64,000 nucleotides of DNA from Ulvibacter sp. MAR_2010_11 (lineage in GTDB: Bacteria > Bacteroidota > Bacteroidia > Flavobacteriales > Flavobacteriaceae). A program made the translations under genes and the position numbers. Location of the stretch: NCBI RefSeq assembly GCF_002813135.1, contig NZ_PHTY01000001.1:1359501-1423500 (forward strand), given 5' to 3'. Below the pieces are notes generated by a model that made no database searches, was not told the origin of the DNA, and was given only the letters and a program-made list of their open reading frames with translations. Shown piece by piece: positions 25,716 to 34,426 of the stretch (its first letter is position 1; each line of letters begins with the position of its first letter).

Positions 25716-25913
25716 TTAGTCGTGGATCACACGCACCTGAGCGGCAACCATTCCTTTTCGTCCTTCCTCTTCAACATATTCTACCTTGTCACCTTCGTTA
25801 AGGGCTTCGCCATTAAGACCGGTTACGTGTACAAAGATGTCTTTTCCGGTTTCGTCATTTGTAATAAATCCGAAACCTTTCGATTCGTTAAAAAACTTTA
25901 CTGTTCCTTCCAT
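25716..25913 (-). CDS. Cold-shock domain protein
   Basis: A 65-residue single cold-shock domain from the ATG at 25913. The two RNA-binding motifs are present: KGFGFITND (RNP1-like) and DIFVHVTGL (RNP2-like), after the typical start MEGTVKFFNESKG. It binds single-stranded RNA or DNA as a chaperone. The longer frame to 25943 reaches the -7 element and is rejected. A -7 element TACATTTG at 25941-25948 gives a leader of about 20-25 nt, much shorter than the long thermosensing leader of E. coli cspA. Single-gene unit. Confidence 0.93.
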   Translation of the reverse strand: MEGTVKFFNESKGFGFITNDETGKDIFVHVTGLNGEALNEGDKVEYVEEEGRKGMVAAQVRVIHD

Positions 25914-25940
25914 TGTAATTAAAAATAAATTAATAAAGAA

Positions 25941-25948
25941 CAAATGTA
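25941..25948 (-). promoter_or_regulatory. -7 element of the cold-shock gene
   Basis: Minus-strand TACATTTG, a perfect TAnnTTTG match, 27 bp upstream of the ATG at 25913. Confidence 0.6.
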
Positions 25949-26007
25949 CTTAATTTCTGTCCTCAAAAAACGGGCAGGGTTCACTTTTTTTTGAAAAGCA
26001 GGTTGAC

Positions 26008-26253
26008 TTATAGCTTCTTGTCTCTGCTATAGTCCTTCATTTTTTCAATATTTTCGCGAGTGAGCATATAATCTTTTACACTTCGATTTTTCCAACGATG
26101 GTAGATAAATACAGGCATGGTAATAAAAAATGTTACCGCTATGGAAATGCCAATTAAGAACTCACCCGTTTTTGGATCTTCAGTTCTAATATAGAATCCA
26201 ATACAGCTTCCTATTATGGCGGCAATTAGTAATAAAGTAAGAAAGTATTTCAT
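26008..26253 (-). CDS. Small two-helix membrane protein
   Basis: An 81-residue protein with two predicted membrane helices (residues 3-21, YFLTLLLIAAIIGSCIGFY, and 31-51, EFLIGISIAVTFFITMPVF) and a charged C-terminal tail (KDYMLTRENIEKMKDYSRD). I do not recognise a named family, though small proteins of this type are common in flavobacteria. Its ATG lies 3 bp after the stop of the displaced 3' end of the ClC channel gene, so the two were probably co-translated originally. Confidence 0.75.
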   Translation of the reverse strand: MKYFLTLLLIAAIIGSCIGFYIRTEDPKTGEFLIGISIAVTFFITMPVFIYHRWKNRSVKDYMLTRENIEKMKDYSRDKKL

Positions 26254-26256
26254 TTT

Positions 26257-26432
26257 TTATTTTCCTGAAAAGTCAATTAGTTTACGTCTGTATGCGGTTA
26301 GCAACTTCGATTTCGAAACAAAACCGAAATATTTGCCTTCGGATGTTACAGGAAGGTTCCAGGCTCCCGTGTCCTGAAATTTTTTCATCACTTCGGTCAT
26401 TTTACCTGCCCCTAAAATAATAATTGCAGGGG
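26257..26432 (-). pseudogene. Frameshifted 3' end of the ClC channel gene (second half of CBS domain)
   Basis: The main ClC frame stops at 26412, but the next frame continues to a TAA at 26257-26259 and encodes the missing end of the second CBS domain (MTEVMKKFQDTGAWNLPV ... FGFVSKSKLL ... LIDFSGK). Adding one base in the four-C run (plus-strand GGGG at 26429-26432) restores one frame that reads MQNPPAIIILGAGKMTEVM. The cause may be a real deletion, a sequencing error in a homopolymer, or slippage. An internal ATG at 26400 could start a 47-residue fragment. Confidence 0.8.
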
Positions 26433-28052
26433 ATTTTGCATTAAATCTCTAGCAATAACTTCTTTGTATAAGCTTTGATCGAACATTACAGGGCGCAAGT
26501 CGTCCAATAAAATAATCCCCTCCAGCTCTTCTGTTTCTTTGTTGACAACGGGAAAAATGTTTCTATTCGATTTTACAACAGCTTCATGAACTATTTCTCC
26601 TAAGGTCATTTCGGGATGCAGGACTATAAAATTTTGTTCCACTACCGACTTTATATCCATAAGTGTTAACACTGCATGATCCTTGTTATGAGTAATTAGT
26701 TCGCCTTTTCGCCCCAATTCCATGGCATAAACAGAATGTGGTACAAAGTATTTGGTTATGGAGAATGAAATTGCCGCCGTAATCATTAACGGCAGAAACA
26801 ATTCGTATCCTCCGGTCACTTCAGCAATTAAAAAGATCGCCGTCAAGGGTGCATGCAATACCCCGGCCATGAGTCCCGTCATTCCCACCAGTGTGAAATT
26901 ACTTTCCGAAACAGGATTTGCGAGTATTCCTATGTTATTAATAATTTTTGCCAAACAATATCCCATGATGCTTCCCATAAACAAAGTGGGTGCAAAGATG
27001 CCACCCACACCACCGGCACCGAAAGTGAGCGCACTGGCAATTACTTTAAACAAGACCAAACCTCCCAAAAGTGCAATGAGCATCCAAACATTGTTGAGGT
27101 CTACTTGCAGGATATTATTTTCCAATGCTTTTTCGGGATTACCTTGTACCAGGTTGTTAATTACGTCGAAACCTTCACCGTATAAAGGCGGAATAAAATA
27201 GACCAGAATTCCAATTCCCAATCCTCCAATTATCAGTCGTTTGACCGGGGAGCCGATTTTTTCGAAAAATTTCTGAAAGCGTTCGTAGGTTTCAGTAAAA
27301 TAGATGGAGACAAAACCTGCTACTATACCAAGAAGTATGTATAGCGGAATGTCTTTCAGTAAAAAATCATCTTCAATGCTAAACGGCAGTAAAATATCAT
27401 CTCCGAAGAAGAAGTAGGAAGTGATTAGCGCCGAAACCGAAGCCAATAACAATGGAATAAGCGATATCAAGGTAAGATCGAGACTAAATACCTCCACCGC
27501 AAAAATAATAGCAGCAATAGGCGCCTTAAAAATAGAAGACATGGCTCCGGCTGCCGCACAACCTATTAAAAGGGTTCTCGTTGCCTGATTCATATGCAAC
27601 ATCCTCGACAAATTCGAACTGATGGCGGCTCCGGTAGCTACCGTCGGACCTTCAAGTCCTACAGATCCTCCAAAACCTACTGTAATTGGCGCAGCGATTA
27701 GGCTTCCAAACATCTGAAAGGGCCTCATTATCCCTTTTCTCTTTGAAATTGCAAACAGGGTAGCAGGAATACCCTGTGTTGGCTGATTGCGAACCACATA
27801 TTTTAAAATGAAATAGGTAATGGTTAAACCAATTAGCGGGAAAATAAAATAAAAGGCATTGTGATATTCCCGAATCAATTTCCCTTCCAGTAGCAATTGA
27901 ATAAAGTGAGTTCCGTTTTTAATAAGAACGGCGACCAATCCGGAAAGAAAACCAACAACAATACTTATTATAAAAATAAACTGTTTGTGCGAGACATGCT
28001 TTAATCGCCAGATAAGAAATTTGGTAAGTAATGTACGTTTCGGTGCAGGCAT
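26412..28052 (-). CDS. ClC-family chloride channel or H+/Cl- antiporter, C-terminally truncated by frameshift
   Basis: Inner-membrane anion channel or exchanger, 546 residues as read. The selectivity-filter motifs are GGSVGLEGPTVATGAAI, with the gating Glu in GLEGP, and GGVGGIFAPTLFMGS. About 18 membrane or re-entrant helices run to about residue 440. The first CBS domain (LMDIKSVVEQNFIVLHPEMTLGEIVHEAV, VNKETEELEGIILLDD) is intact and the second starts (VIARDLMQNP) but breaks at a frameshift; see the separate fragment entry. CBS pairs normally bind adenine nucleotides, so regulation may be lost if the shift is real. No other channel gene lies nearby. It is followed by a small membrane-protein gene. 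Confidence 0.9.
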   Translation of the reverse strand: MPAPKRTLLTKFLIWRLKHVSHKQFIFIISIVVGFLSGLVAVLIKNGTHFIQLLLEGKLIREYHNAFYFIFPLIGLTITYFILKYVVRNQPTQGIPATLFAISKRKGIMRPFQMFGSLIAAPITVGFGGSVGLEGPTVATGAAISSNLSRMLHMNQATRTLLIGCAAAGAMSSIFKAPIAAIIFAVEVFSLDLTLISLIPLLLASVSALITSYFFFGDDILLPFSIEDDFLLKDIPLYILLGIVAGFVSIYFTETYERFQKFFEKIGSPVKRLIIGGLGIGILVYFIPPLYGEGFDVINNLVQGNPEKALENNILQVDLNNVWMLIALLGGLVLFKVIASALTFGAGGVGGIFAPTLFMGSIMGYCLAKIINNIGILANPVSESNFTLVGMTGLMAGVLHAPLTAIFLIAEVTGGYELFLPLMITAAISFSITKYFVPHSVYAMELGRKGELITHNKDHAVLTLMDIKSVVEQNFIVLHPEMTLGEIVHEAVVKSNRNIFPVVNKETEELEGIILLDDLRPVMFDQSLYKEVIARDLMQNPLQLLF

Positions 28053-28066
28053 TAAGCTGGGTATAA

Positions 28067-28092
28067 AAAATCCCGCAAAAAGCAGGATTTTA
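28067..28092 (-). terminator. Terminator of aspS
   Basis: Minus strand: AAAATCC-like arm, mismatch, GC, A/T loop, GC, GGATTTT arm, with a T run following, just after the aspS stop and before the ClC gene. One C-A mismatch in the stem lowers confidence. Confidence 0.6.
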
Positions 28093-28095
28093 AAG

Positions 28096-29850
28096 TTACG
28101 ATTTTAAGTTGAGTTGTAAGCTTAATTCCTCGAGTTGCGTTTTATCTAATGGTGCCGGCGCATCGATCATTACATCGCGTCCCGAATTGTTTTTGGGGAA
28201 GGCAATAAAATCGCGTATGGTTTCTTGTCCGCCCAAAATAGCCACCAATCTGTCCAATCCAAAGGCAATTCCACCATGCGGAGGCGCCCCATATTGAAAA
28301 GCATCCATTAAAAAGCCAAATTGCGCCTTTGCTTCAGTAGGTGTAAATCCTAGATAGTCGAACATCAAGGCTTGTGTTTCTTTGTCGTGAATTCGAATAG
28401 ATCCGCCGCCAATTTCATTACCGTTTAACACCAAGTCGTAGGCATTCGCTTTCACAGCACCGGGATTTGTAGCCAACAACTCCAATTGCCCCGGTTTTGG
28501 AGACGTAAATGGATGGTGCATGGCGTGAAAACGGTTGGTTTCTTCGTCCCATTCCAACAAAGGGAAATCGACCACCCATAAAGGAGCAAATTCTTTGGGA
28601 TTGCGCAAACCGAGTTTTTCGGCCAACTCCATACGCAATGCACTAAGTTGTGCACGTACTTTGTTTGCATTACCGGATAAAACACATATTAGGTCTCCGG
28701 GTTTGGCATCGGTAACTTCGGCCCATTTAGCCAAATCATTTGCATCGTAGAATTTGTCTACTGAAGATTTATAGGTTCCATCTTCATTACAGCGACAATA
28801 GACCATACCGAGTGCTCCCACTTGAGGTCGCTTTACCCAGTCTATCAAGGAATCAATTTCCTTACGGGTAAAAGAATTACCTCCCGGGACTGAAATTGCA
28901 ACCACCAATTCTGCCTGATTGAAAACACTGAAATCTTTGTGCTGTGCTACCTCGTTAAGTTCTCCAAATTCCATTCCAAATCGAATATCGGGTTTGTCGT
29001 TCCCGTATTTTTTCATCGCTTCATCGTAGGTCATTCGCGGGAAAGCAGATAAAGTAACTCCGTTTATCTCCTGCAACAAGTGGCGTGTAAGCCCTTCAAA
29101 AGTATTTAAAATGTCTTCCTGTTCCACAAAGGCCATTTCGCAGTCTATTTGGGTAAATTCGGGCTGTCTGTCGGCGCGCAAGTCTTCATCCCGGAAACAT
29201 TTTACAATTTGAAAGTATTTGTCCATTCCACCTACCATTAGCAATTGCTTAAAGGTTTGCGGGGATTGAGGGAGCGCATAAAATTGTCCTGCATTCATCC
29301 GAGAGGGCACCACAAAGTCACGGGCTCCTTCGGGAGTTGACTTAATTAGATAGGGCGTTTCCACTTCCACGAAACTTTTTTCAGATAAATAATTACGAAC
29401 CGCCATGGTAACTTTATGGCGAAATATTAAGTTCTCGCGAACCGGTTTTCTTCGAATATCGAGATAGCGGTATTTCATGCGTAAATCTTCACCTCCGTCT
29501 GTTTCGTTTTCGATGGTAAATGGAGGGGTGAGAGATTCGTTTAAGACGGTAACTTCCGAAACTAATATCTCAATATCTCCGGTAGGCATATTAGGATTTT
29601 TAGATTCTCGCTCAATCACTGTTCCTGTTACTTGAATCACAAATTCCCGGCCTAATTTCGAAGCGATTTCCATGACAGATTTAGAAGTTCTCTCATCGTC
29701 AAATATGAGTTGTGTAACTCCATACCGATCCCTCAAATCGACCCAAATCATAAACCCTTTATTCCTTGTTTTTTGTACCCAACCTGAAAGAGTCACGGTT
29801 TTGTTTATATGTATGGCTCTTAATTCGCCATTAGAATGCGTTCTATACAT
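28096..29850 (-). CDS. aspS: Aspartyl-tRNA synthetase
   Basis: Class II synthetase that charges tRNA-Asp, 584 residues, the bacterial length with a GAD insertion domain (about residues 290-410, starting [14 protein letters not shown]). The N-terminal OB-fold anticodon-binding domain starts [11 protein letters not shown]. Class II motif 2 is [21 protein letters not shown], with flipping-loop residues before it ([20 protein letters not shown]). Motif 3 is [16 protein letters not shown] -7 element (TAAATTTG, 29896-29903 on the minus strand) lies 45 bp upstream. It is probably a single-gene unit; the ClC gene follows after a hairpin. Confidence 0.97.
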   Translation of the reverse strand: MYRTHSNGELRAIHINKTVTLSGWVQKTRNKGFMIWVDLRDRYGVTQLIFDDERTSKSVMEIASKLGREFVIQVTGTVIERESKNPNMPTGDIEILVSEVTVLNESLTPPFTIENETDGGEDLRMKYRYLDIRRKPVRENLIFRHKVTMAVRNYLSEKSFVEVETPYLIKSTPEGARDFVVPSRMNAGQFYALPQSPQTFKQLLMVGGMDKYFQIVKCFRDEDLRADRQPEFTQIDCEMAFVEQEDILNTFEGLTRHLLQEINGVTLSAFPRMTYDEAMKKYGNDKPDIRFGMEFGELNEVAQHKDFSVFNQAELVVAISVPGGNSFTRKEIDSLIDWVKRPQVGALGMVYCRCNEDGTYKSSVDKFYDANDLAKWAEVTDAKPGDLICVLSGNANKVRAQLSALRMELAEKLGLRNPKEFAPLWVVDFPLLEWDEETNRFHAMHHPFTSPKPGQLELLATNPGAVKANAYDLVLNGNEIGGGSIRIHDKETQALMFDYLGFTPTEAKAQFGFLMDAFQYGAPPHGGIAFGLDRLVAILGGQETIRDFIAFPKNNSGRDVMIDAPAPLDKTQLEELSLQLNLKS

Positions 29851-29895
29851 TTTTCTCTTAGAATATTAATTCCTGTAATCACCTACAAGAAGGTG

Positions 29896-29903
29896 CAAAT
29901 TTA
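29896..29903 (-). promoter_or_regulatory. -7 element of aspS
   Basis: Minus-strand TAAATTTG, a perfect TAnnTTTG match, giving a leader of about 38 nt. The remaining bases of the 203-bp gap up to 30053 hold only a weak -7 candidate for the SusC-like gene (TACCTTCG, 30022-30029). Confidence 0.55.
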
Positions 29904-30053
29904 GTAAGATTAGCGAGTTTACCATTGAAAAAATTAAACTTTAGTCATGTGATACTGAACTTTTTGTTAAAAATTTATGGGCGAATCTTATGTAATGGTT
30001 AAAATATTGATAAATCTTTAGTACCTTCGGGTCAACAATCAAAACTATTAACT

Positions 30054-33032
30054 ATGAAACAAAAAAACTCTAATAGTAGGAGACTCCTGCTTTTACTATT
30101 CCTTTTTCCATGTTTTGTGTTTGCACAGACAACACTTACAGGAAAAATTAGTGATCCCAACGGGACTACAGTTCCCTTCGCCAATGTAATTGAAAAAGGC
30201 ACCACCAATGGAACAACAACAGATATTGATGGAAATTTTTCGATTTCGGTTGCGAGCTTACCCGCAACGTTGGTATTTTCCTCTTTAGGTTATGAAACTA
30301 TCGAGCAAACCGCAAACAATGCATCCCCTATGAACATAACTTTGGCCGAATCGGCTGAAGCTTTAAGCGAGGTTGTAGTGACAGGTTTGGCAACTTCCAT
30401 TAAGAGATCGAATTCGGCGAATGCCGTTGCGTCGATTTCAGCCGAGGAACTTGTAGGTACAACACCACCCCCAACTTTGGACGGTGCTTTATACGGTAAA
30501 TTTGCCGGAGCTGTTGTAAATGCTAACTCCGGAGCACCCGGAGGTGGACTTTCCATTAAACTTCGTGGAGCGACATCTCTGCAAGGAAATACCTCACCTC
30601 TTTATATTATTGACGGAGTTTATGTAGATAACTCTTCTATACAACCCGGACTTAATTTAGTGTCTGCAGCAGCAGCCGGAGGAAGTGCTTCTAACCAAGA
30701 TAACCCTACCAATCGTATTGCGGATATTAACCCTGAAGATATTGCTAATATTGAAATTCTTAAAGGAGCTTCAGCAGCAGCAATCTACGGATCTCGTGCA
30801 GCAGCAGGGGTGGTTATTATTACGACTAAAAGAGGTAAGGCCGGAGAAACTCTGTTTAAATTTAATCAGTCAACCGGATGGACTGAGGCTATTAATTTAT
30901 TAGGTCTCAGAGACTATAACGAACAAAGAGTTCGTGACACCTTTGGGGAAGCAGCAGTTGCACAATTTGTTGCTGCAAGAAATGAAGGTAGATTGATAGA
31001 TTACGAAAAAGAAATCTATGGTGAAAAAGGATTTTTAAGCAACACCAATTTTAGTATGAGTGGTGGTGATGTTAAGTCTAAGTTTTATGCCGGTGTAAGC
31101 CACAATAACGAACAAGGTATTGTAAATAGAACCGGATACGAAAAGACATCATTGCGATTGAATCTTGACCACAAGGCGACAGATTATTTAAAATTGTCGT
31201 TAAGTACTAACTATATTTATTCAAGATCGGATAGAGGCTTCTTTAATAACGATAACTCGGGAACAACCATTGGGGTTACCTTAACGGGAACCACACCATG
31301 GTTACAGTTATTCCCCGATGCAAACGGTGTTTATCCTGATAACCCTTCAGGGGCATCAAACCCTTTACAGACAAGAGATCTTGTAACGAACAGAGAAACA
31401 GTGAACCGTATTATTATGGGAGGTTCTGCGAATTTGGATATTTACAAGGCAGATAATTCCAGTCTTGAATTAATCCTTAGAGGGGGAGTTGACTTTTACG
31501 GTCAACAATCTCGTGCTATATTCCCTAAGGCGCTTCAGTTTCAAAAACTTTCAAACGGAGGTTTAAACGGAGTTTCGGTACAAGGTGAAACACAAAATAA
31601 GAACTACAACTTATCGGCGTTCTTAGTTCACAACTTCAATACTGCCAGTGATATTTCCTTTAGAACACAGGCAGGTTTGACAAACGAATTTTTTGATCAA
31701 AACACTCAATTAATTTCTGCTACAGGTTTGGTTGCCTCTGAAACAAATGTGGATCAGGCAGCAAATACCGGAGTAAATCAAACTCGTTTAAGACAAGAAG
31801 ATTCCGGATTTTTTGTACAAGAAGAAATTAATTTCCAGGACAAATTTATTGCAACCTTCGGGGTGCGTGGTGATAAGTCCTCGAATAATGGTGATGCTAA
31901 CAAATTAAACTATTATCCAAAAGGATCTTTAGCTGTTAATTTGAACGAATTCGGATTTTGGAGTGATGGATCTAAATGGAATCAGTTTAAGCTTCGTGCC
32001 GCTTACGGTGAAGCAGGGAACTTCCCTCCATTTGGAGCACTATTCACCTCCTATAATGCCTTTACAACAGACGGTTTGTTAGGAATCAGTTTAATTGGTA
32101 TTCGTGGAGATAAGACATTAAAGTCTGAAAGACAGAAAGAATTAGAATTTGGAACGGACATCGCGTTTTTTAATAACCGATTAAGTCTATCCGGGACCTA
32201 TTACATCAAAACAATTGATGATTTAATTCTTCGTGCTTCCCTTGAGCCTTCAACAGGATTTACAACTGAGTTTGTGAATGCCGGAGAACTTCAAAATAAA
32301 GGGATTGAAATATCACTTAATACTACACCGGTTATGACCGATGATTTCCAATGGGATCTTGGAGTTAATTTCTTCCAGAACCGATCTGAAATTACACGTT
32401 TAGATGTAGAGCCATTTAATGTGGGTGCATTTGGGGCTACCCTTGGGACTTACCGAATTGAGGAAGGATCAAGTGCTACACAAATTGTAGGGATTGGACC
32501 TAATCCTGGAGACAACGGATTTCAAAAATTTGGTGATTCTGAAGCAGATTTCCAAATGTCGTTTAACAACAGTCTTAACTACAAATCACTTCAGCTGACT
32601 TTCTTATGGCACTGGAAAAAAGGTGGAGACAATGTTAATTTAACAACGTTATTGTCCGATTTAAATGGAACAACTCATGATTACGATGATGTTGCCTTGG
32701 ATCCCGATGGAGTATTGGGTAATGGTGACTATCGTTTGAGTCAGTTGGGTTCTTCAGCCGAAGTTTTTGTTGAAGATGCTTCCTATTTACGTTTACGTGA
32801 GCTAGGCTTATACTACAGCCTTCCGGATAGATTATTGTCCGGTATTATTGGCGGGAATATAGACGCAATTAAACTAGGTGTGTCCGGAACCAACTTAATC
32901 AACATATTCGATTATAACAGTTACGACCCTGAAGTATCTAACTTTGGTGGAGGAACCATATTTACAGGTGTTGAAGTAACACCATTCCCTTCATCGAAAA
33001 GAATTTTGTTTCACCTGGGTATTAATTTCTAA
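30054..33032 (+). CDS. SusC/RagA-type TonB-dependent outer-membrane transporter
   Basis: A 992-residue receptor of the SusC class. Signal peptide ending FPCFVFAQ, then a carboxypeptidase-regulatory-like domain (LTGKISDPNGTTVPFANVIEKGT), a TonB box-like ALSEVVVTGLATSIKRS, the plug (IKLRGATSLQGNTSPLYIIDGVYVD, EILKGASAAAIYGSRAAAGVV) and a long barrel ending RILFHLGINF. It imports a large ligand across the outer membrane with its SusD lipoprotein partner, encoded 11 bp downstream. No glycoside hydrolase, sensor or peptidase gene lies beside the pair, so the ligand (glycan, peptide or other) cannot be assigned. Confidence 0.95.
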   Translation: MKQKNSNSRRLLLLLFLFPCFVFAQTTLTGKISDPNGTTVPFANVIEKGTTNGTTTDIDGNFSISVASLPATLVFSSLGYETIEQTANNASPMNITLAESAEALSEVVVTGLATSIKRSNSANAVASISAEELVGTTPPPTLDGALYGKFAGAVVNANSGAPGGGLSIKLRGATSLQGNTSPLYIIDGVYVDNSSIQPGLNLVSAAAAGGSASNQDNPTNRIADINPEDIANIEILKGASAAAIYGSRAAAGVVIITTKRGKAGETLFKFNQSTGWTEAINLLGLRDYNEQRVRDTFGEAAVAQFVAARNEGRLIDYEKEIYGEKGFLSNTNFSMSGGDVKSKFYAGVSHNNEQGIVNRTGYEKTSLRLNLDHKATDYLKLSLSTNYIYSRSDRGFFNNDNSGTTIGVTLTGTTPWLQLFPDANGVYPDNPSGASNPLQTRDLVTNRETVNRIIMGGSANLDIYKADNSSLELILRGGVDFYGQQSRAIFPKALQFQKLSNGGLNGVSVQGETQNKNYNLSAFLVHNFNTASDISFRTQAGLTNEFFDQNTQLISATGLVASETNVDQAANTGVNQTRLRQEDSGFFVQEEINFQDKFIATFGVRGDKSSNNGDANKLNYYPKGSLAVNLNEFGFWSDGSKWNQFKLRAAYGEAGNFPPFGALFTSYNAFTTDGLLGISLIGIRGDKTLKSERQKELEFGTDIAFFNNRLSLSGTYYIKTIDDLILRASLEPSTGFTTEFVNAGELQNKGIEISLNTTPVMTDDFQWDLGVNFFQNRSEITRLDVEPFNVGAFGATLGTYRIEEGSSATQIVGIGPNPGDNGFQKFGDSEADFQMSFNNSLNYKSLQLTFLWHWKKGGDNVNLTTLLSDLNGTTHDYDDVALDPDGVLGNGDYRLSQLGSSAEVFVEDASYLRLRELGLYYSLPDRLLSGIIGGNIDAIKLGVSGTNLINIFDYNSYDPEVSNFGGGTIFTGVEVTPFPSSKRILFHLGINF

Positions 33033-33043
33033 AAATAATTATT

Positions 33044-34372
33044 ATGAAAAAACACATATATAAAATACTTTTCTTAGCCATTGCAATGTCAACTTTTGTT
33101 GCCTGTAATGTTGAAGAATTCTCTGACCTGAATAGTCCAGAGGTAGATGCATTTGACCAAAACCTTACTAGAGGAGATTTACAAGATCTCGTCGCTGGAG
33201 TATTGTATAGTACTCGATCGCGATTAGGTACATACTTTGATGATTGTGGTGTAATTGGAAGGGAATATTGGAGATTTTCCGGTTCCGATCCGCGTTTTAC
33301 AACCGATCTATTAGGTGGGGACAACTCCGTTCTTGATAATAATACCTTTTATATCACAGGACCATGGGCCGATCGATACAGATCAGTAAAGAACGCAAAC
33401 CTTATTCTGGAGTTCTTGGATGGACAAGATCTTTCCGGACAGTTTACGACCGCTGAAATTGCTGCAACCAAAGGATTGTTAAAAACCTTTATTGCGTATG
33501 AATTACTTCTTAATTTGAACCTAACCTACGAAAATGGTATTCGTGTGGATGTGGCCGATGAGAATAATTTAGGACCATTTGTTTCCAAAAATGATGCATT
33601 AGCGGCTATTAGCAGTATGTTATCCTCTGGGGCAAGCGATCTATCAAGTGGTGGAAGTGCTTTTCCATTTATTTTGTCTTCCGGTTTTTCTGGATTCGAT
33701 ACACCAAGTTCATTTAGACAGTTTAACCGAGCTATCGCAGCACGTGTAGCTGCGTACCAAGGGAATGCTTCTGCAGTACTTTCTGCATTAAATGAGTCTT
33801 TCTTTAGCTTAAACGGCAGTAATCTTGACGAGGGAGTTTATTATACCTTCTCAGAAGAGCAAACAGATTTTCCAAACCCTATGTTTATTACGGTAGGTGG
33901 ATCTTCTGCTGCTCAGGCAAGAGTTGTTCAGCCTGATTTTATTACCGATGCGGAAGCAGGAGATAGTAGGCTGAATAAAATTGCACAACTGGACGGTCCG
34001 ATTACACTGGATGGTTTAACAGGTGATTTCGTAGTTTTACTTTACAATTCTAACAACGATCCTATTGCTATTGTTCGAAATGAAGAACTAATATTGTTGT
34101 ATGCAGAAGCTAACATTACCGTAAATCCGGGTGAAGCTGTCAATGCACTTAATATTATTAGAGCAAGCGCTAACTTAGGTCCTTATGTTGGGGCTGTAGA
34201 TACTGCTTCATTGGTAAACGAAATGTTGAATCAAAGAAGATACTCTCTTTACGGGGAAGGTCATCGTTGGATCGACATGAGAAGATATAACAAACTTGGA
34301 GAGTTACCATTGGATAGACCGGCCGATGATGTATGGGCACAATTCCCAATACCATTGACCGAAAATCAATAA
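33044..34372 (+). CDS. SusD/RagB-type surface lipoprotein
   Basis: A 442-residue ligand-binding lipoprotein. Signal peptide MKKHIYKILFLAIAMSTFVAC with the lipobox cysteine at residue 21. Family features are the N-terminal EEFSDLNSPEVDAF, the TPR-like helices (RSVKNANLILEFLD, TKGLLKTFIAYELLLNLNLTY) and the C-terminal RNEELILLYAEANI and LNQRRYSLYGEGHRWIDMRRY signatures. At 442 residues it is shorter than many glycan-binding SusD proteins. It sits as a lid on the SusC-type protein encoded 11 bp upstream and is the last gene of the transcript. Confidence 0.94.
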   Translation: MKKHIYKILFLAIAMSTFVACNVEEFSDLNSPEVDAFDQNLTRGDLQDLVAGVLYSTRSRLGTYFDDCGVIGREYWRFSGSDPRFTTDLLGGDNSVLDNNTFYITGPWADRYRSVKNANLILEFLDGQDLSGQFTTAEIAATKGLLKTFIAYELLLNLNLTYENGIRVDVADENNLGPFVSKNDALAAISSMLSSGASDLSSGGSAFPFILSSGFSGFDTPSSFRQFNRAIAARVAAYQGNASAVLSALNESFFSLNGSNLDEGVYYTFSEEQTDFPNPMFITVGGSSAAQARVVQPDFITDAEAGDSRLNKIAQLDGPITLDGLTGDFVVLLYNSNNDPIAIVRNEELILLYAEANITVNPGEAVNALNIIRASANLGPYVGAVDTASLVNEMLNQRRYSLYGEGHRWIDMRRYNKLGELPLDRPADDVWAQFPIPLTENQ

Positions 34373-34392
34373 GAATCAATTTGTTTAAAAAT

Positions 34393-34426
34393 AAAAACCC
34401 CTTTCCAATGGAAAGGGGTTTTTTTA
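34393..34426. terminator. Bidirectional terminator between the SusD-like gene and the RND operon
   Basis: CCCCTTTCC, loop aat, GGAAAGGGG, flanked by A and T runs, so it can act on both converging transcripts. Confidence 0.92.

Noticed and set aside
26752-27201. 149-residue plus-strand frame inside the ClC gene
   Set aside because: It is an antisense shadow; the composition mirrors the membrane protein on the other strand and no start signal is present.
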